A stretch of 53,805 nucleotides of DNA from Microcaldota archaeon (GTDB taxonomy: Archaea > Micrarchaeota > Micrarchaeia > Micrarchaeales > CABMGC01), in NCBI GenBank assembly GCA_021828295.1, contig JAKASF010000004.1, positions 1 through 53,805 on the forward strand, in the 5' to 3' direction. Numbering within the stretch: position 1 is the first letter of the stretch; each line of letters begins with the position of its first letter. The notes beneath the pieces were generated by a model. That model ran no database searches. It saw nothing but the letters and a program-made list of their open reading frames with translations, and was not told where the DNA came from. A program made the position numbers and the translations under genes. Positions 17,482-27,181 of the stretch are shown piece by piece.

Positions 17482-18297
17482 TCACTGTTTGTAGCTTGCC
17501 GTCGACTTGGCGATGCCGTCGGCTACCGATTCGACTGCGGATTCTGACCAGAGCGCAAGCCTGGGCTTCGCGCCGGGCGCCAGCCTCTCTATACGCAGAG
17601 CGTCTACTCCTATCACATCCACGCCTGGCAGGTTCCTGCCTGCGCGGCCGACCAGCTTCGGGTCCTTGGCGATTATCAGGACGCTGTTCCTGAAGTACCT
17701 CTTCCTGCTCCTTCTAGAGTTGTCCTCCTTCAGCCTTGGCGCGTGCGATCTTTCCATGTCTTCTGAGAAGCCGAGGGAATCTAGCGCTTTCACCAGTTCA
17801 GACGTCTTCGCCATCTTCTCGATCTGCGGAGACACGATGACTGGCAGGTGTTCCTTGCCGAAAGCGTAATTCTTCTTTATCAGGGAGGCATTGCTTGTGG
17901 CCGCAACCGCGCTAGTGAGCGCCTTTGCGTACTCCTTCCTGTTGATCCTCTCAGCTATTACCTTCTCGACCTTCTGCGGGTGGGCCCTTCTTCCCTTGAC
18001 TGAAGACGGTATCTTCCTGACCGCCCCCATGCCGCCCTTGGCCAGCCTCTGCCTCGGCCTGGGCGGAAGCCCCGTGTGCCTCTGGGTCCTGTACGTACCG
18101 TATCTCCCCTTGTAGGAAGCAGATGTGTCCATTCCTGCGAGAAGGTAGCGGCCCTGGGGCTGATACGCCTGGCTCTGCTCCGCAAGCAGCGCCCTGCGCA
18201 CTATGTCCTCGTTGAACGGCGTTCCGAATACGTCAGGCAGCGCTATCTTCTTTCCGGGTTTGCCGTCAAGTTGGTAAACTTCAACCTCCATGTTCAT
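17482..18297 (-). CDS. rpl4: Ribosomal protein L4 (uL4)
   Basis: Archaeal L4 'PRPRQRLAKGGMGAVRKIPSSVKGRRAHPQK' and synteny. Confidence 0.95.
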   Translation of the reverse strand: MNMEVEVYQLDGKPGKKIALPDVFGTPFNEDIVRRALLAEQSQAYQPQGRYLLAGMDTSASYKGRYGTYRTQRHTGLPPRPRQRLAKGGMGAVRKIPSSVKGRRAHPQKVEKVIAERINRKEYAKALTSAVAATSNASLIKKNYAFGKEHLPVIVSPQIEKMAKTSELVKALDSLGFSEDMERSHAPRLKEDNSRRSRKRYFRNSVLIIAKDPKLVGRAGRNLPGVDVIGVDALRIERLAPGAKPRLALWSESAVESVADGIAKSTASYKQ

Positions 18298-19259
18298 GCA
18301 CCCTGTTTCGACTCCAGCGACACGTATGTGATCTTCGGTGCCGCAGCCTTCTTTGAGGAGCGAAGCGCCTTCCTTATGCGGATAAGCCTCTTCGCCGGCC
18401 CCGGTATGGAGCCGTCTATAAGCAGGTAATCGCCGTTCACTATTCCGAACTTCAGGAAGCCTCCGTTAGGGGTGACCGTGGCTGCGTCCTGCGAGGTGCC
18501 CACCTTGAGCACGCGCTTGTTGAGCTCGGTCCTGTAGTTGAAACCAAGGTGACCGGCTTGAGGGACAGAGAAAAGAACCTTCGGGGGGCTGAACGCGCCG
18601 AGAGGCGAGATGTGCCTTATCTTGCCTGTGGCTTTGTGGTACTGCCTGGCAGCGCCGAACCTGTGGATCGGGCCTTCCCATCCCTTTCCTTTCGATACCG
18701 CAGTAACATCAATAAAGTCGCCATTTGCAATCGTCTCCGCAAGCTTTATCTCCTTGCCTAGCATCTTCTCAGCGAACGCGAGCTTTGACTGGACGTCGGC
18801 TCCGCCGATTGGAACCTCGAACCTGAGCTGCTTCTTTATCCCTATCTTGAGCGATTCTGGATCTGCGAAGGCCAGCATCGTGAGATCGCTGTATTCTTTT
18901 ATGCTCTTCTTTGCGTCTTCTACGCCCTTTGTCTTCGTCTTCTTTATCCCGACCTTCTGGGCCGTTGGTGCGTCGTATATCTCGTCAATTGGCTGCTTGT
19001 ACAGGTACTTCTTGCCGTAGAACCTTATTCCGTAGACGAATATCTTTGGAAGGACCACAACTGTTGCGGCCCTCATTATCTCCTGCCCCTTCGTCGGCGA
19101 GAGCGAGTCATCCATTATGCCTATGTGCGTCATTCCTGCCTTGAACGCGAGGAGCGAGAGGGCTGCGGGTTCCTTGGAGTCTGGCCAGTTCCTCACTCTT
19201 GGAAGTAGCCTCTGCGCCCGTCTGTGGGGCCAAAATTCTAGCGAACCTCTGTGACTCAT
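18294..19259 (-). CDS. rpl3: Ribosomal protein L3 (uL3)
   Basis: 'MSHRGSLEFWPHRRAQRLLPRVRNWP' and 'DVTAVSKGKGWEGPIHRFGAARQYHKATGKIRH'. Confidence 0.96.
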   Translation of the reverse strand: MSHRGSLEFWPHRRAQRLLPRVRNWPDSKEPAALSLLAFKAGMTHIGIMDDSLSPTKGQEIMRAATVVVLPKIFVYGIRFYGKKYLYKQPIDEIYDAPTAQKVGIKKTKTKGVEDAKKSIKEYSDLTMLAFADPESLKIGIKKQLRFEVPIGGADVQSKLAFAEKMLGKEIKLAETIANGDFIDVTAVSKGKGWEGPIHRFGAARQYHKATGKIRHISPLGAFSPPKVLFSVPQAGHLGFNYRTELNKRVLKVGTSQDAATVTPNGGFLKFGIVNGDYLLIDGSIPGPAKRLIRIRKALRSSKKAAAPKITYVSLESKQGA

Positions 19260-19372
19260 GCCTATGCACTTGGAAAAGTAGCACAGTATCGCTGTCCACG
19301 CGAAAAACAGCTAACATAATGGTCGATTTAGCTTTATAAAAGTGTCGGGAGCGGCGTATTTGTGGAAGTGAG

Positions 19373-19600
19373 TCACACTATCAGTGAGCTTACGTCTCCT
19401 ACGACCTTCAGCTGCTTCACGGCGCTCGACACCGAGGCCAGAAGAGCAACGGGGTCGTCAGCCTCCACGCTTATCTCTATACTGTCTTTCGCCGCCTTGA
19501 AGGACACGCTGCCGCGCTTGTACTTCTCGCCCTTGCCTATAATCTTGACATAGCTCCTTGCTCTGGGGCCCAGCCTGATTTTCAGAGTTGCAGAGGGCAT
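19373..19600 (-). CDS. KEOPS complex Pcc1-like subunit
   Basis: 75 aa 'SVSFKAAKDSIEISVEADDPVALLASVSSAVKQLKVVGDV', Pcc1-like fold pattern. Confidence 0.65.
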   Translation of the reverse strand: MPSATLKIRLGPRARSYVKIIGKGEKYKRGSVSFKAAKDSIEISVEADDPVALLASVSSAVKQLKVVGDVSSLIV

Positions 19601-19609
19601 TGGATGCGC

Positions 19610-20056
19610 CTATCTCCTTCTAGAGTTGGCGAGGGGCTTGCCCTCTAGGAGATATTTTTCCCCGGCAGGAGTAAACTCCCATTTCCCCGGAGAGCCAGTA
19701 ACTATCTCCTCTATTTCAGACTCGCCCTGAAGTCTAATGTCCAAGAGAAGCTTCCTCTTCCATGGTTCTTTCTGCAGCCCCATAATCAGCTTTGGGCGGT
19801 ACGCTGAGTCTATAAGCAGGTTCTCTGGCGCCTCGCCGATCGCCCTGAGCTTTTCCACTAGTTTGGAAAGGCGGAAGTTGTGCGCTATCACCTTCTCTCC
19901 TTTTATGGCTATGAAGTCATCGTCGTACTTCTTCTTCAGCTCTTTGCGGTGGGCTTCAAGCCATCTGACATCTTTGGCAAACGCATCTATCAGTTTCTTT
20001 TCTTCTTTCGCTGAATTAGAAAGCGGTTTGGGCCTTACGCCGTAGACGAACGTCAT
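19610..20056 (-). CDS. DUF5678-like domain protein
   Basis: 'DVRWLEAHRKELKKKYDDDFIAIKGEKVIAHNFRLSKLVEKL' resembles DUF5678; C-terminal half unknown. Confidence 0.55.
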   Translation of the reverse strand: MTFVYGVRPKPLSNSAKEEKKLIDAFAKDVRWLEAHRKELKKKYDDDFIAIKGEKVIAHNFRLSKLVEKLRAIGEAPENLLIDSAYRPKLIMGLQKEPWKRKLLLDIRLQGESEIEEIVTGSPGKWEFTPAGEKYLLEGKPLANSRRR

Positions 20057-20087
20057 GCAGAAGGATTCGCACAGGAAGCATTAAAGG

Positions 20088-20663
20088 CTATCTGTCACGT
20101 CTACTCATCCCCTGCGCGACGCTCGGCCTGTTCCTGCTTGTGCCGAAGCCTTTCTCGACTAGGCCCCTGAACTTCTTCCCGGCGCTTGTGAGCCCGCGTA
20201 TCGCCCTGCCCTTGTGGGCTATCACTCTGGCGTAGTTGGGGTCCGAGAGCACCGAGGGATGCGACTTGTCTAGAAGTATGACCTCGAAGAACTTGTACTC
20301 TCCGTCCTGGCCGACGAAATAGGAGTTGAGAACTTCGCAGTTTGCAAACCTGTTCGACGCGCGCTCCTCGGCCCTCGCCTGAAGCGACTTCCTGAAAGCG
20401 TAGAATCGTCCCTCTTTGGATGGCTTCCTTCCAGCCTGTATCTTCCTGCGCTTGTTGAGCCCGCGGTCGACGCGTACCCTGGCGATGACCACGCCCTGCT
20501 TGGCCTTGTAGCCGAGCTCGCGTGCGCGGGCCACGTTGGTGGGTTTCTCTGCGCGGGCCACCGGAGGCTGCGTCCTCCACGAGGCTATCCTCCGCTTGAC
20601 TTCCTGCGATCTCGTCGCGTAAGCGTCCTGGAATGACCTGTTTATCTGCTTGTAGGCGTTCAC
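20088..20663 (-). CDS. rpl15e: Ribosomal protein L15e (eL15)
   Basis: 'RARELGYKAKQGVVIARVRVDRGLNKRRKIQAGRKPSKEG...RFANCEVLNSYFVGQDGEYKFFEVILLDKSHPS'. Confidence 0.97.
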   Translation of the reverse strand: MNAYKQINRSFQDAYATRSQEVKRRIASWRTQPPVARAEKPTNVARARELGYKAKQGVVIARVRVDRGLNKRRKIQAGRKPSKEGRFYAFRKSLQARAEERASNRFANCEVLNSYFVGQDGEYKFFEVILLDKSHPSVLSDPNYARVIAHKGRAIRGLTSAGKKFRGLVEKGFGTSRNRPSVAQGMSRRDR

Positions 20664-20697
20664 TTCTTCACCTGAGAATTAGCTTGCTCGCTGAATC

Positions 20698-21855
20698 TCA
20701 CTTGCTGCTAATTATATCTGCCAACCCTTTTAAATAGAGGTAGGCTGCTGCGTATGTCGGCAGCTCCAGTTCCTCGTTCTTGTAGGGTCCGAACTCTTTG
20801 CCGTTCATCACGAGCCTGTATCTGGAGTCGACTCTTACCGCGAGTTCGCCGGTATTGAACGCTACCGCGCCTTTCATCGGATCGAAGAGCTCGAGCGCCG
20901 CCAGCGACGGTACCTTCTTCGCTATCAGGCCGGTTCCGCCGTGTATGCTGTTGGGCAGGCGCATCAGGTGCGAGGGGTCGTTGGTCACGCCCTTGTCTAT
21001 CCTGTTCCCCTGGTTTATGACCTGCCTGCTGAGCAGGTTCTCGAAGACGCTCTTCCTGTTAGGTATGCTGTAGAAGTCCCAGTTGCCGCCCTCGATCTGC
21101 TTCCTCACGCTTGCGATGTTTGCGAATATCTTGTTTGCAACTGTCTTGTCGATGCCCAGCGAGGTCAGGTCCTCCTTGCTGTGAGCCGCATTGAGGAACG
21201 CGTTGGCTACCTTTCCGCGCCAGCCGCCGTCGCTGGGCCTTGGACCCATCTGCTTCTCGTGCCTCGGGTCGATGCGCACGGTGTAGAAGAACGAATCATA
21301 GTCGGGCTCCTGCCCGAATATGTAGTTGCTTATCTCCTCTCTAGCAGACTTGCCGAGCGAGAGCACGCTCTCCTTCCTTATGTGCACGTGGTAGCCCCTG
21401 TTCCCGCTGAAGTTTATCTCCATCTCCCTCGCGGAGAACCCGAAGTCTGGCACGAGGAAGTTCTCGATGAGTTTGATGACCTCGCCCTTCGCCGCTTCCA
21501 GGCATTTCTCGCACGCCCATTCCTTGCCGTGCTCTATCCTGCACGGAAGCTTGACTATATCGCCGGCGTCGATGTCGAACCTGAGTTCAGAGCCGAGCCA
21601 GCCCTTCTTGTCCATCGCAGCCGTAGGGTCCTTGTAGTAGGCCGCGGAGTAGTCGACGTGGAGCGGGGCCGCATCGACCAGATACGAGCGCAGCTCTTTC
21701 TCGCCTCCGAACGCGGTGTGCCTCACTGCTATCCTGCTTGCGAAGCTGCCGAAGCCGAACTCCCTCTCCTCTATCCTGTCGGGGGCTATGCCTGCTACGC
21801 TGGCATAGTAGCTCTTGATCTGGCCGGATATCGCTTTATTGCCGAAATCAGACAA
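20698..21855 (-). CDS. priS: DNA primase small (catalytic) subunit
   Basis: 'FDIDAGD', 'FSGNRGYHVHIRKESV' PriS motifs; C-terminal 'FGPYKNEELELPTYAAAYLYLKGLAD'. Confidence 0.95.
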   Translation of the reverse strand: MSDFGNKAISGQIKSYYASVAGIAPDRIEEREFGFGSFASRIAVRHTAFGGEKELRSYLVDAAPLHVDYSAAYYKDPTAAMDKKGWLGSELRFDIDAGDIVKLPCRIEHGKEWACEKCLEAAKGEVIKLIENFLVPDFGFSAREMEINFSGNRGYHVHIRKESVLSLGKSAREEISNYIFGQEPDYDSFFYTVRIDPRHEKQMGPRPSDGGWRGKVANAFLNAAHSKEDLTSLGIDKTVANKIFANIASVRKQIEGGNWDFYSIPNRKSVFENLLSRQVINQGNRIDKGVTNDPSHLMRLPNSIHGGTGLIAKKVPSLAALELFDPMKGAVAFNTGELAVRVDSRYRLVMNGKEFGPYKNEELELPTYAAAYLYLKGLADIISSK

Positions 21856-21925
21856 AGGAATCGCATATTATTTCTGCGAGGAGCCTTTTATAGTTGACGC
21901 AGAGTTCGCATCAAAATGGGGCGAT

Positions 21926-22066
21926 CTAGCCGCGCCTGTCGCCCAGGAGCCCATCGCGCAGGGACCGCCTCTGGTCTCTGCTGCGTTCGTCTGCCATCCT
22001 TCGCTCGCTCTCTTCTATCTGCGAGATCATCTTCACCTTCACGCCGTGCAGGAAGTTCCTGAGCAT
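21926..22066 (-). CDS. Possible 46-aa basic ORF
   Basis: MLRNFLHGVKVKMISQIEESERRMADERSRDQRRSLRDGLLGDRRG in the priS-pth2 gap; codon bias fits but it is short. Confidence 0.3.
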   Translation of the reverse strand: MLRNFLHGVKVKMISQIEESERRMADERSRDQRRSLRDGLLGDRRG

Positions 22067-22170
22067 GCTCTGCCTTTGGGCCTGGAGTTTAAATGGATCT
22101 TCATGATGGTAAGCGTTTTGCCGAAGCGATTCGTCGATAGCCTAATAAGACTGCTAGCAGAGAATAGCCC

Positions 22171-22527
22171 ATGGACGAGGTCAAGCAGGTCATCGTGGTC
22201 AGGAAGGACCTCAAGATGGGCGCTGGCAAGCTGGCAGCGCAGGTGGCGCACGCGTCGATGCTCAGCTACGCAGAGGCGCAGAAGAAGGACAAGGAGATAA
22301 TCAAGGCGTGGCTCGACAGCGGGCAGAAGAAGATCGTGCTGGAGGGCGACGACGAGAAGATGCTTGAACGGCTTTACAAGGCGTTCCAGTACGAGAAGGT
22401 GCCGTGCGCGCTCGTCAACGACGCCGGATTGACACAGCTCCCGCCAGGGACGACGACAGCGCTGGGCATCGGTCCAGACTTGGCTGCGAAGATAGACAAG
22501 TTTACGAAGCCGTTGAAGCTCCTTTGA
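22171..22527 (+). CDS. pth2: Peptidyl-tRNA hydrolase, Pth2 family
   Basis: 'KQVIVVRKDLKMGAGKLAAQVAHASM...GLTQLPPGTTTALGIGPDLAAKIDKFTKPLKLL'. Confidence 0.97.
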   Translation: MDEVKQVIVVRKDLKMGAGKLAAQVAHASMLSYAEAQKKDKEIIKAWLDSGQKKIVLEGDDEKMLERLYKAFQYEKVPCALVNDAGLTQLPPGTTTALGIGPDLAAKIDKFTKPLKLL

Positions 22528-22575
22528 TACACTATTTTAATAAAGGCCAGATGACACTAAGTATGGGGCTTTCTC

Positions 22576-23505
22576 TTGAAAGGCAAAAAAGTAATCATTA
22601 CTGGCGGGGCCGGGTTTGTGGGCAGCAACGTTGTGGAGGAACTTGCGAAGGACAACCAGGTGCTGGTGTTGGACAACCTGCACACAGGAAACGTGCTCAA
22701 CATAGATGCCTTCCTTAAAAATAATAACGTAAAGTTTAAGCAGTTGGATGTTTCTGACATATCCAAGTCAGAATTCGTGCCGGACGTGATATTCCACTTG
22801 GGTATGTACTCATCTACACCGATGTACAAGGAGGATAGAAACTTGGTGCACAAGGTAATCGACGGCGCGATACAGGTCATGGAGTTTGCGAAAGAGACGA
22901 AGGCGAAGGTGGTAATAGCCTCTTCTTCCTCCATATATAACGGCCATAGCGTGCCGCAGAAAGAGGAGATGATACCAAAAGTCACCGACTTCTATACCGA
23001 GGCGCGATATGAGGTTGAAAGACTTGCAGAATTGTACAACAAAATGTTCGGTGTCGGAACAATATGCATGCGGTTCTTCTCGGTTTATGGACCGCGAGAA
23101 AGGAGCAAGGGCAGATTTGCAAATCTTATCTCGCAGTTCATCTGGGACCTGCAGGATGGCAAGGAACCCGTAGTGTATGGAGACGGCCTTCAGACTAGAG
23201 ACTTCATCTACGTGAAGGACGTTGTTGACGCGCTAGTGGCAGCAGCAGAATCGGATAAGACTGGAGTGTACAATGTCGGAACAGGCAAAAGCTATACGAT
23301 AAATGAGATGCTGAAGAAACTTGGGGAACAGATGGGTAAGAAGGTGACTCCAAAGTATATCGAAACGCCGTTCAGCAACTACGTCATGCATACATGCGCC
23401 GACATGAGCAAGACAAAGAGGGAGCTTGGTTTTGTCGCAAAGCGCTCGCTCGATGAAGGAATAAAGCTCACGATAGAACACAACCTGAAAGACAAGAAGA
23501 ATTGA
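22576..23505 (+). CDS. NAD-dependent epimerase/dehydratase (extended SDR)
   Basis: 'VIITGGAGFVGSNVVEEL' Rossmann motif; 'YEVERL' in the Yx3K position region; 'RFFSVYGPRERS'. Confidence 0.9.
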   Translation: MKGKKVIITGGAGFVGSNVVEELAKDNQVLVLDNLHTGNVLNIDAFLKNNNVKFKQLDVSDISKSEFVPDVIFHLGMYSSTPMYKEDRNLVHKVIDGAIQVMEFAKETKAKVVIASSSSIYNGHSVPQKEEMIPKVTDFYTEARYEVERLAELYNKMFGVGTICMRFFSVYGPRERSKGRFANLISQFIWDLQDGKEPVVYGDGLQTRDFIYVKDVVDALVAAAESDKTGVYNVGTGKSYTINEMLKKLGEQMGKKVTPKYIETPFSNYVMHTCADMSKTKRELGFVAKRSLDEGIKLTIEHNLKDKKN

Positions 23506-23527
23506 GCTTGAACTGGGGGCTTCCCTT

Positions 23528-23875
23528 ATGCTAAGCAAGAGAGTCGTGGACATTAGGCCATGGGGATCAGAAGACTGGTTCGTATCCAACGAGAAGTGCA
23601 CTGTGAAGCTGCTTTATGTCAAGAAGGGGAAGCGCAACAGCTACCAGTACCACAACAACCGCGACTCCGAGTTCTGGCACGTCGTTTCCGGAGAGGTGCT
23701 GGTGACGCTTGACGACAAGGAGATGAGGCTGCGGGAGGGCGAGGAGATAACTGTACCGAAACGCGCGAAGCACAGGTTCTACGGCATCACGGACGCCATA
23801 CTACTCGAGATAATAAGCGGCGATTTTGACGAGAGCGACATAGTCAGGCTGCAGGACGACTTCAACAGGAAGTGA
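23528..23875 (+). CDS. Cupin, type II phosphomannose isomerase-like
   Basis: 'RPWGSEDWFVSNEKCTVKLLYVKKGKRNSYQYHNNRDSEFWHVVSGEVLVTL'. Confidence 0.88.
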   Translation: MLSKRVVDIRPWGSEDWFVSNEKCTVKLLYVKKGKRNSYQYHNNRDSEFWHVVSGEVLVTLDDKEMRLREGEEITVPKRAKHRFYGITDAILLEIISGDFDESDIVRLQDDFNRK

Positions 23876-23880
23876 ATCGG

Positions 23881-24807
23881 CTACACGTAGGTGAGCCAGT
23901 ACGAGAAATCGTCGTTCTGCCCTGTGACGGCCTCGTCGTATGAATCGAGGAGCAGCTTCGTTATGGGTCCGATCTTGCCCTTCCCTATCCTGCGCGAATC
24001 TACCCGCGTTATCGGCGTTATCTCGGCTGCGGTGCCTGCGAAGAACGCTTCATCGCTCGTATACAGCTCCTCCCTGTGAACCCCGCGCTCCTCCACCTCT
24101 AGGCCCTTCGCCTCTGCTATCTTGATTATGCTGTCCCTCGTTATGCCGAGCAGTATGTCTGCCGATTCGTCTGGAGTGACCAGCTTCCCGTTCCTCACCA
24201 GGAAGAGGTTTTCTCCAGGGCCCTCCGCCACGTAGCCGTCAACAGACAGCATTATCGCCTCGTCTGCGCCCTCCCTCTTCGCCTCGGTAGATGCGAGTAT
24301 CGAGTTGAGGTAGTTGCCGCTGCCTTTCGCTTCCGGCGGCAGTATCTCCGAGTTTATCCTGTGCCACGACGAGACCCTGCAGCTTATCCCCTTATCTTTG
24401 TTCTCGAAGTAGTTGCCGAACGCTATCGCTGCAACGACGACGCTTACCTTCTTCCCAAGGGGACTGAGCCCTATGTGCTGGTCGTTGTAGAAACCGAACG
24501 GCCTTATGTAGCACTCGTTGAGGGAGTTCTTCTCTACGGGGCTGATTATCGCCTTTTTGAGGTCTTCGCGCTTCATCGGAAGCTGCATGCCGTATATCTT
24601 GGCTGTGTTGAAGAACCTCTTGACGTGGTCGTCGAGCCTGAAGATCGCTGGTCCCTTGGCGGTCTTGTACGCCCTTATGCCCTCGAAGATGCCACTGCCG
24701 TACTGGAGCGAATGCGTGAGCACATGCACGTTCGCCTTTTCGAAGGGCACAAACTTTCCGTCAAACCAAACATACTGCGACGCGGCGGCCATGCTAGCCT
24801 CTTGCAT
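23881..24807 (-). CDS. ilvE: Branched-chain amino acid aminotransferase
   Basis: 'WFDGKFVPFEKANVHVLTHSLQYGSGIFEGIRAY...KGSGNYLNSILASTEAKREGADEAIML'. Confidence 0.95.
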   Translation of the reverse strand: MQEASMAAASQYVWFDGKFVPFEKANVHVLTHSLQYGSGIFEGIRAYKTAKGPAIFRLDDHVKRFFNTAKIYGMQLPMKREDLKKAIISPVEKNSLNECYIRPFGFYNDQHIGLSPLGKKVSVVVAAIAFGNYFENKDKGISCRVSSWHRINSEILPPEAKGSGNYLNSILASTEAKREGADEAIMLSVDGYVAEGPGENLFLVRNGKLVTPDESADILLGITRDSIIKIAEAKGLEVEERGVHREELYTSDEAFFAGTAAEITPITRVDSRRIGKGKIGPITKLLLDSYDEAVTGQNDDFSYWLTYV

Positions 24808-24826
24808 TACAAATTAAAATACACGT

Positions 24827-25192
24827 TCAGAATGCTGGCCCAGGCCCAAATCCAATACCGGAGAGCGGATTATTCCGCCCTTCCGGCACCAGACCCCCAT
24901 CCTTCCGCACCTCGTACATGAACGCGCGGAACGCCTCCAGTCCCTTCTCGGTCATCCTGAGAGGCTTCTGCTCCTCCCCTTTCTCCGTGAATTCCACCAC
25001 ACCCTTCTCCTTGAGCCTTTTCAGCGCATACCAGGCTCCGCTGCGCGATATCTCGTAGCGGTCGCATATGTACTCCACGAAGCTCGTTGCCGTGGATCCC
25101 CAATCCATCCCTATCTCCGCGAGCATCTGCGCCTCCTTCCCGCTGAGACGGAGCACCGCAATTGCATAGCTACTAGTTCGACCCACTTGCAT
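24827..25192 (-). CDS. Winged-helix transcriptional regulator
   Basis: 'AEIGMDWGSTATSFVEYICDRYEISRSGAWYALKRLKEKGVVEFTEKGEEQKPLRMTEKG'. Confidence 0.75.
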   Translation of the reverse strand: MQVGRTSSYAIAVLRLSGKEAQMLAEIGMDWGSTATSFVEYICDRYEISRSGAWYALKRLKEKGVVEFTEKGEEQKPLRMTEKGLEAFRAFMYEVRKDGGLVPEGRNNPLSGIGFGPGPAF

Positions 25193-25367
25193 AAGAGCAC
25201 CAGGAAAACAGACAGACCTTAGCCCTTACGCAAGGGGCTTGATTGTATTAGCAAAGTAGCATGTCAGAGGCATGCCCGTGGCTATCCTTGAGAATGAGTC
25301 GTGCCACAGCCTTACGCTCTTGCAGCTTTGCATACGAACACAGTATTTTATGTATTGTTGGGTTCAT

Positions 25368-25379
25368 CATATTTAAATC
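25368..25379 (+). promoter_or_regulatory. TATA-box-like element for the 25406 gene
   Basis: 'catatttaaatc' ~27 nt upstream of ATG 25406, consistent with a leaderless archaeal transcript. Confidence 0.5.
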
Positions 25380-25405
25380 TTTTGTACTGAAAGGACGGGA
25401 GACGG

Positions 25406-26257
25406 ATGGATATAGGGTTCACTGCATCGATGCTTTCGCTTATAGCGATAGCGGTTCTGTACGCTGCTTTTGACCTCTTCAACAAGAGGAACGTGCCGGA
25501 CGTGTTCGCATACGCGAGCGTGCTGGTGGGGCTGGCGGTAACGCTGCTCTTCTACCAGAACGAGCTGCTGCTCAGCCTGACCGTGGCACTGATCGTAGGA
25601 AGCCTGGGGTATGTGGTGTACAGGATGGGGCTCTGGGGCGCCGGAGATTACTTCGAGCTGGTGGCCATTAGCCTGGTGTTTCCTGTGCAGCCCGCACCGA
25701 TGTTCTCCGCTGCTGTGCAACTCGGTCTGCCGTTCATACTTTCGGTCTTCGTGGCGACCGGTTTCGCTGCGATATGGGTCGTGCCGATATACTACCTGCT
25801 GTTCGTCAAGAAGATGTGGAGCCGGGTCCCCGATCTGAAGCACGTAGCCTACGGCGCCTCCCTGTTCACGCTTTATATGGTGCTCCTCTTCTTCGTCTAC
25901 TATTTCTACGGGTTCGGCGCTGGACGGGTTGCGCTCATACTGCTTGTAGCGATACCATCTTCCCTTACCCTCGTGTTCGAGGAGGAGATAACCACACGCA
26001 TGGTAGAACGGATATACCCGAGGCGGCTGGACGAGGGCGACATAATCGCGTTCAACATGATGAGCGCTTCTGAGAGGCGCTACTTCTCAAAGTACTCGGG
26101 CTTTGGCAGGCTGGCAACCAAGCAGCTTATCGCGAGGATAAGGAATGCGAAGATCACGCTTCCGGTCTACAGGAACGCGGCGCCGCTCGCTGTCTTCATA
26201 CTCATAGGCGTTGTCGTCTCGCTCTTCTTCGGCAACGTGGTGCTGTTCATCGTCTGA
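25406..26257 (+). CDS. A24-family prepilin/preflagellin peptidase-like membrane protein
   Basis: 'YAAFDLFNKRNVPDVF' and 'GLWGAGDYFELVAISLVFP' with two catalytic-type Asp motifs; polytopic. Confidence 0.85.
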   Translation: MDIGFTASMLSLIAIAVLYAAFDLFNKRNVPDVFAYASVLVGLAVTLLFYQNELLLSLTVALIVGSLGYVVYRMGLWGAGDYFELVAISLVFPVQPAPMFSAAVQLGLPFILSVFVATGFAAIWVVPIYYLLFVKKMWSRVPDLKHVAYGASLFTLYMVLLFFVYYFYGFGAGRVALILLVAIPSSLTLVFEEEITTRMVERIYPRRLDEGDIIAFNMMSASERRYFSKYSGFGRLATKQLIARIRNAKITLPVYRNAAPLAVFILIGVVVSLFFGNVVLFIV

Positions 26258-27133
26258 TCAGTAGACGATGTTGAGCAGCTCGTCCTCCGAACTTACCTTC
26301 GACAGCTCTGCGTTGTCGACAACAGGTATGCCCCTTATCCTGCCCTTCGCGTTCTTGGCCAGGAAGAACGGATAGTTGCTGTCGAAAGTTTCCTTTATCG
26401 CGGCGAAGAACGCGGCGCGCTTCTCCATGGTCCTGAAGTTGGCGTCGAAGCTTATCTCAAAATAATTCCTCTCCTTGGCGATGATGTCGAACGGAGCGCT
26501 GCGTAGCTCCAACGCCTGCAAGCCCGTCCTGCCGAAGGTTTCGTCCCTCTGCTTTCTTTGGACCTTATGCTGCAGCACCTCTTCGGCCCCTATCCTACCA
26601 TTCAGCACCCTCTCTATTCTAAGTATCGTGCTTACTGCCGCGTATCCCTGCCCTTCTTCATGCTTATAGAGCGTAGACTCGGACAGGCCTGTCTGCTTTG
26701 CCAGCTCCGACATGCGCATGCCACTCACCTTCCTCAAGCTCCTGAGTTTCATGCCGTCTATAGGCCCCTTAACCCCGAACGACCTCGAAGAGAAGAGCTT
26801 CGCTTCCCCGTGCAGCAACGAGCGGAGCGTGCTCGGAGATACGCACCTGACATCGAACCTGTAGCTGCTCACGTTCTCCCTGAGGGGCCTAATCCCGGCC
26901 ATAGAGCCGAGGATTATCGGTTCTGCATCGAGGAATTTTGCAAGCTTGAACAGGCTGCTCGCCTCCTTCTTTGTTACAGAGTCTATGTTGTGCGCTACCT
27001 TGATTATGAACTTCTGGCTTCCGCGCGCTGCTATCACATCGGCGCACGTGTGCATATTGCTGGCCAGCACGGTGGCGAACCCGCTCTCCTCAAGCTCCTG
27101 CTTGGCGAGCCTGGCTATTCGCTCCTTCTTCAT
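26258..27133 (-). CDS. XRE-type HTH regulator (COG1395-like)
   Basis: 'LRSLRKVSGMRMSELAKQTGLSESTLYKHEEGQ' HTH in the archaeal fused regulator context. Confidence 0.85.
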   Translation of the reverse strand: MKKERIARLAKQELEESGFATVLASNMHTCADVIAARGSQKFIIKVAHNIDSVTKKEASSLFKLAKFLDAEPIILGSMAGIRPLRENVSSYRFDVRCVSPSTLRSLLHGEAKLFSSRSFGVKGPIDGMKLRSLRKVSGMRMSELAKQTGLSESTLYKHEEGQGYAAVSTILRIERVLNGRIGAEEVLQHKVQRKQRDETFGRTGLQALELRSAPFDIIAKERNYFEISFDANFRTMEKRAAFFAAIKETFDSNYPFFLAKNAKGRIRGIPVVDNAELSKVSSEDELLNIVY

Positions 27134-27181
27134 GCTAATGAATTGGCAGCGAAGGCTTTTATCCTATATCGCGGCCTGGCG

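Noticed and set aside
20941-21897. 318-aa plus-strand ORF antisense to priS
   Set aside because: Leu/Val/Arg-rich spurious translation with no motifs; priS on the other strand is clear.
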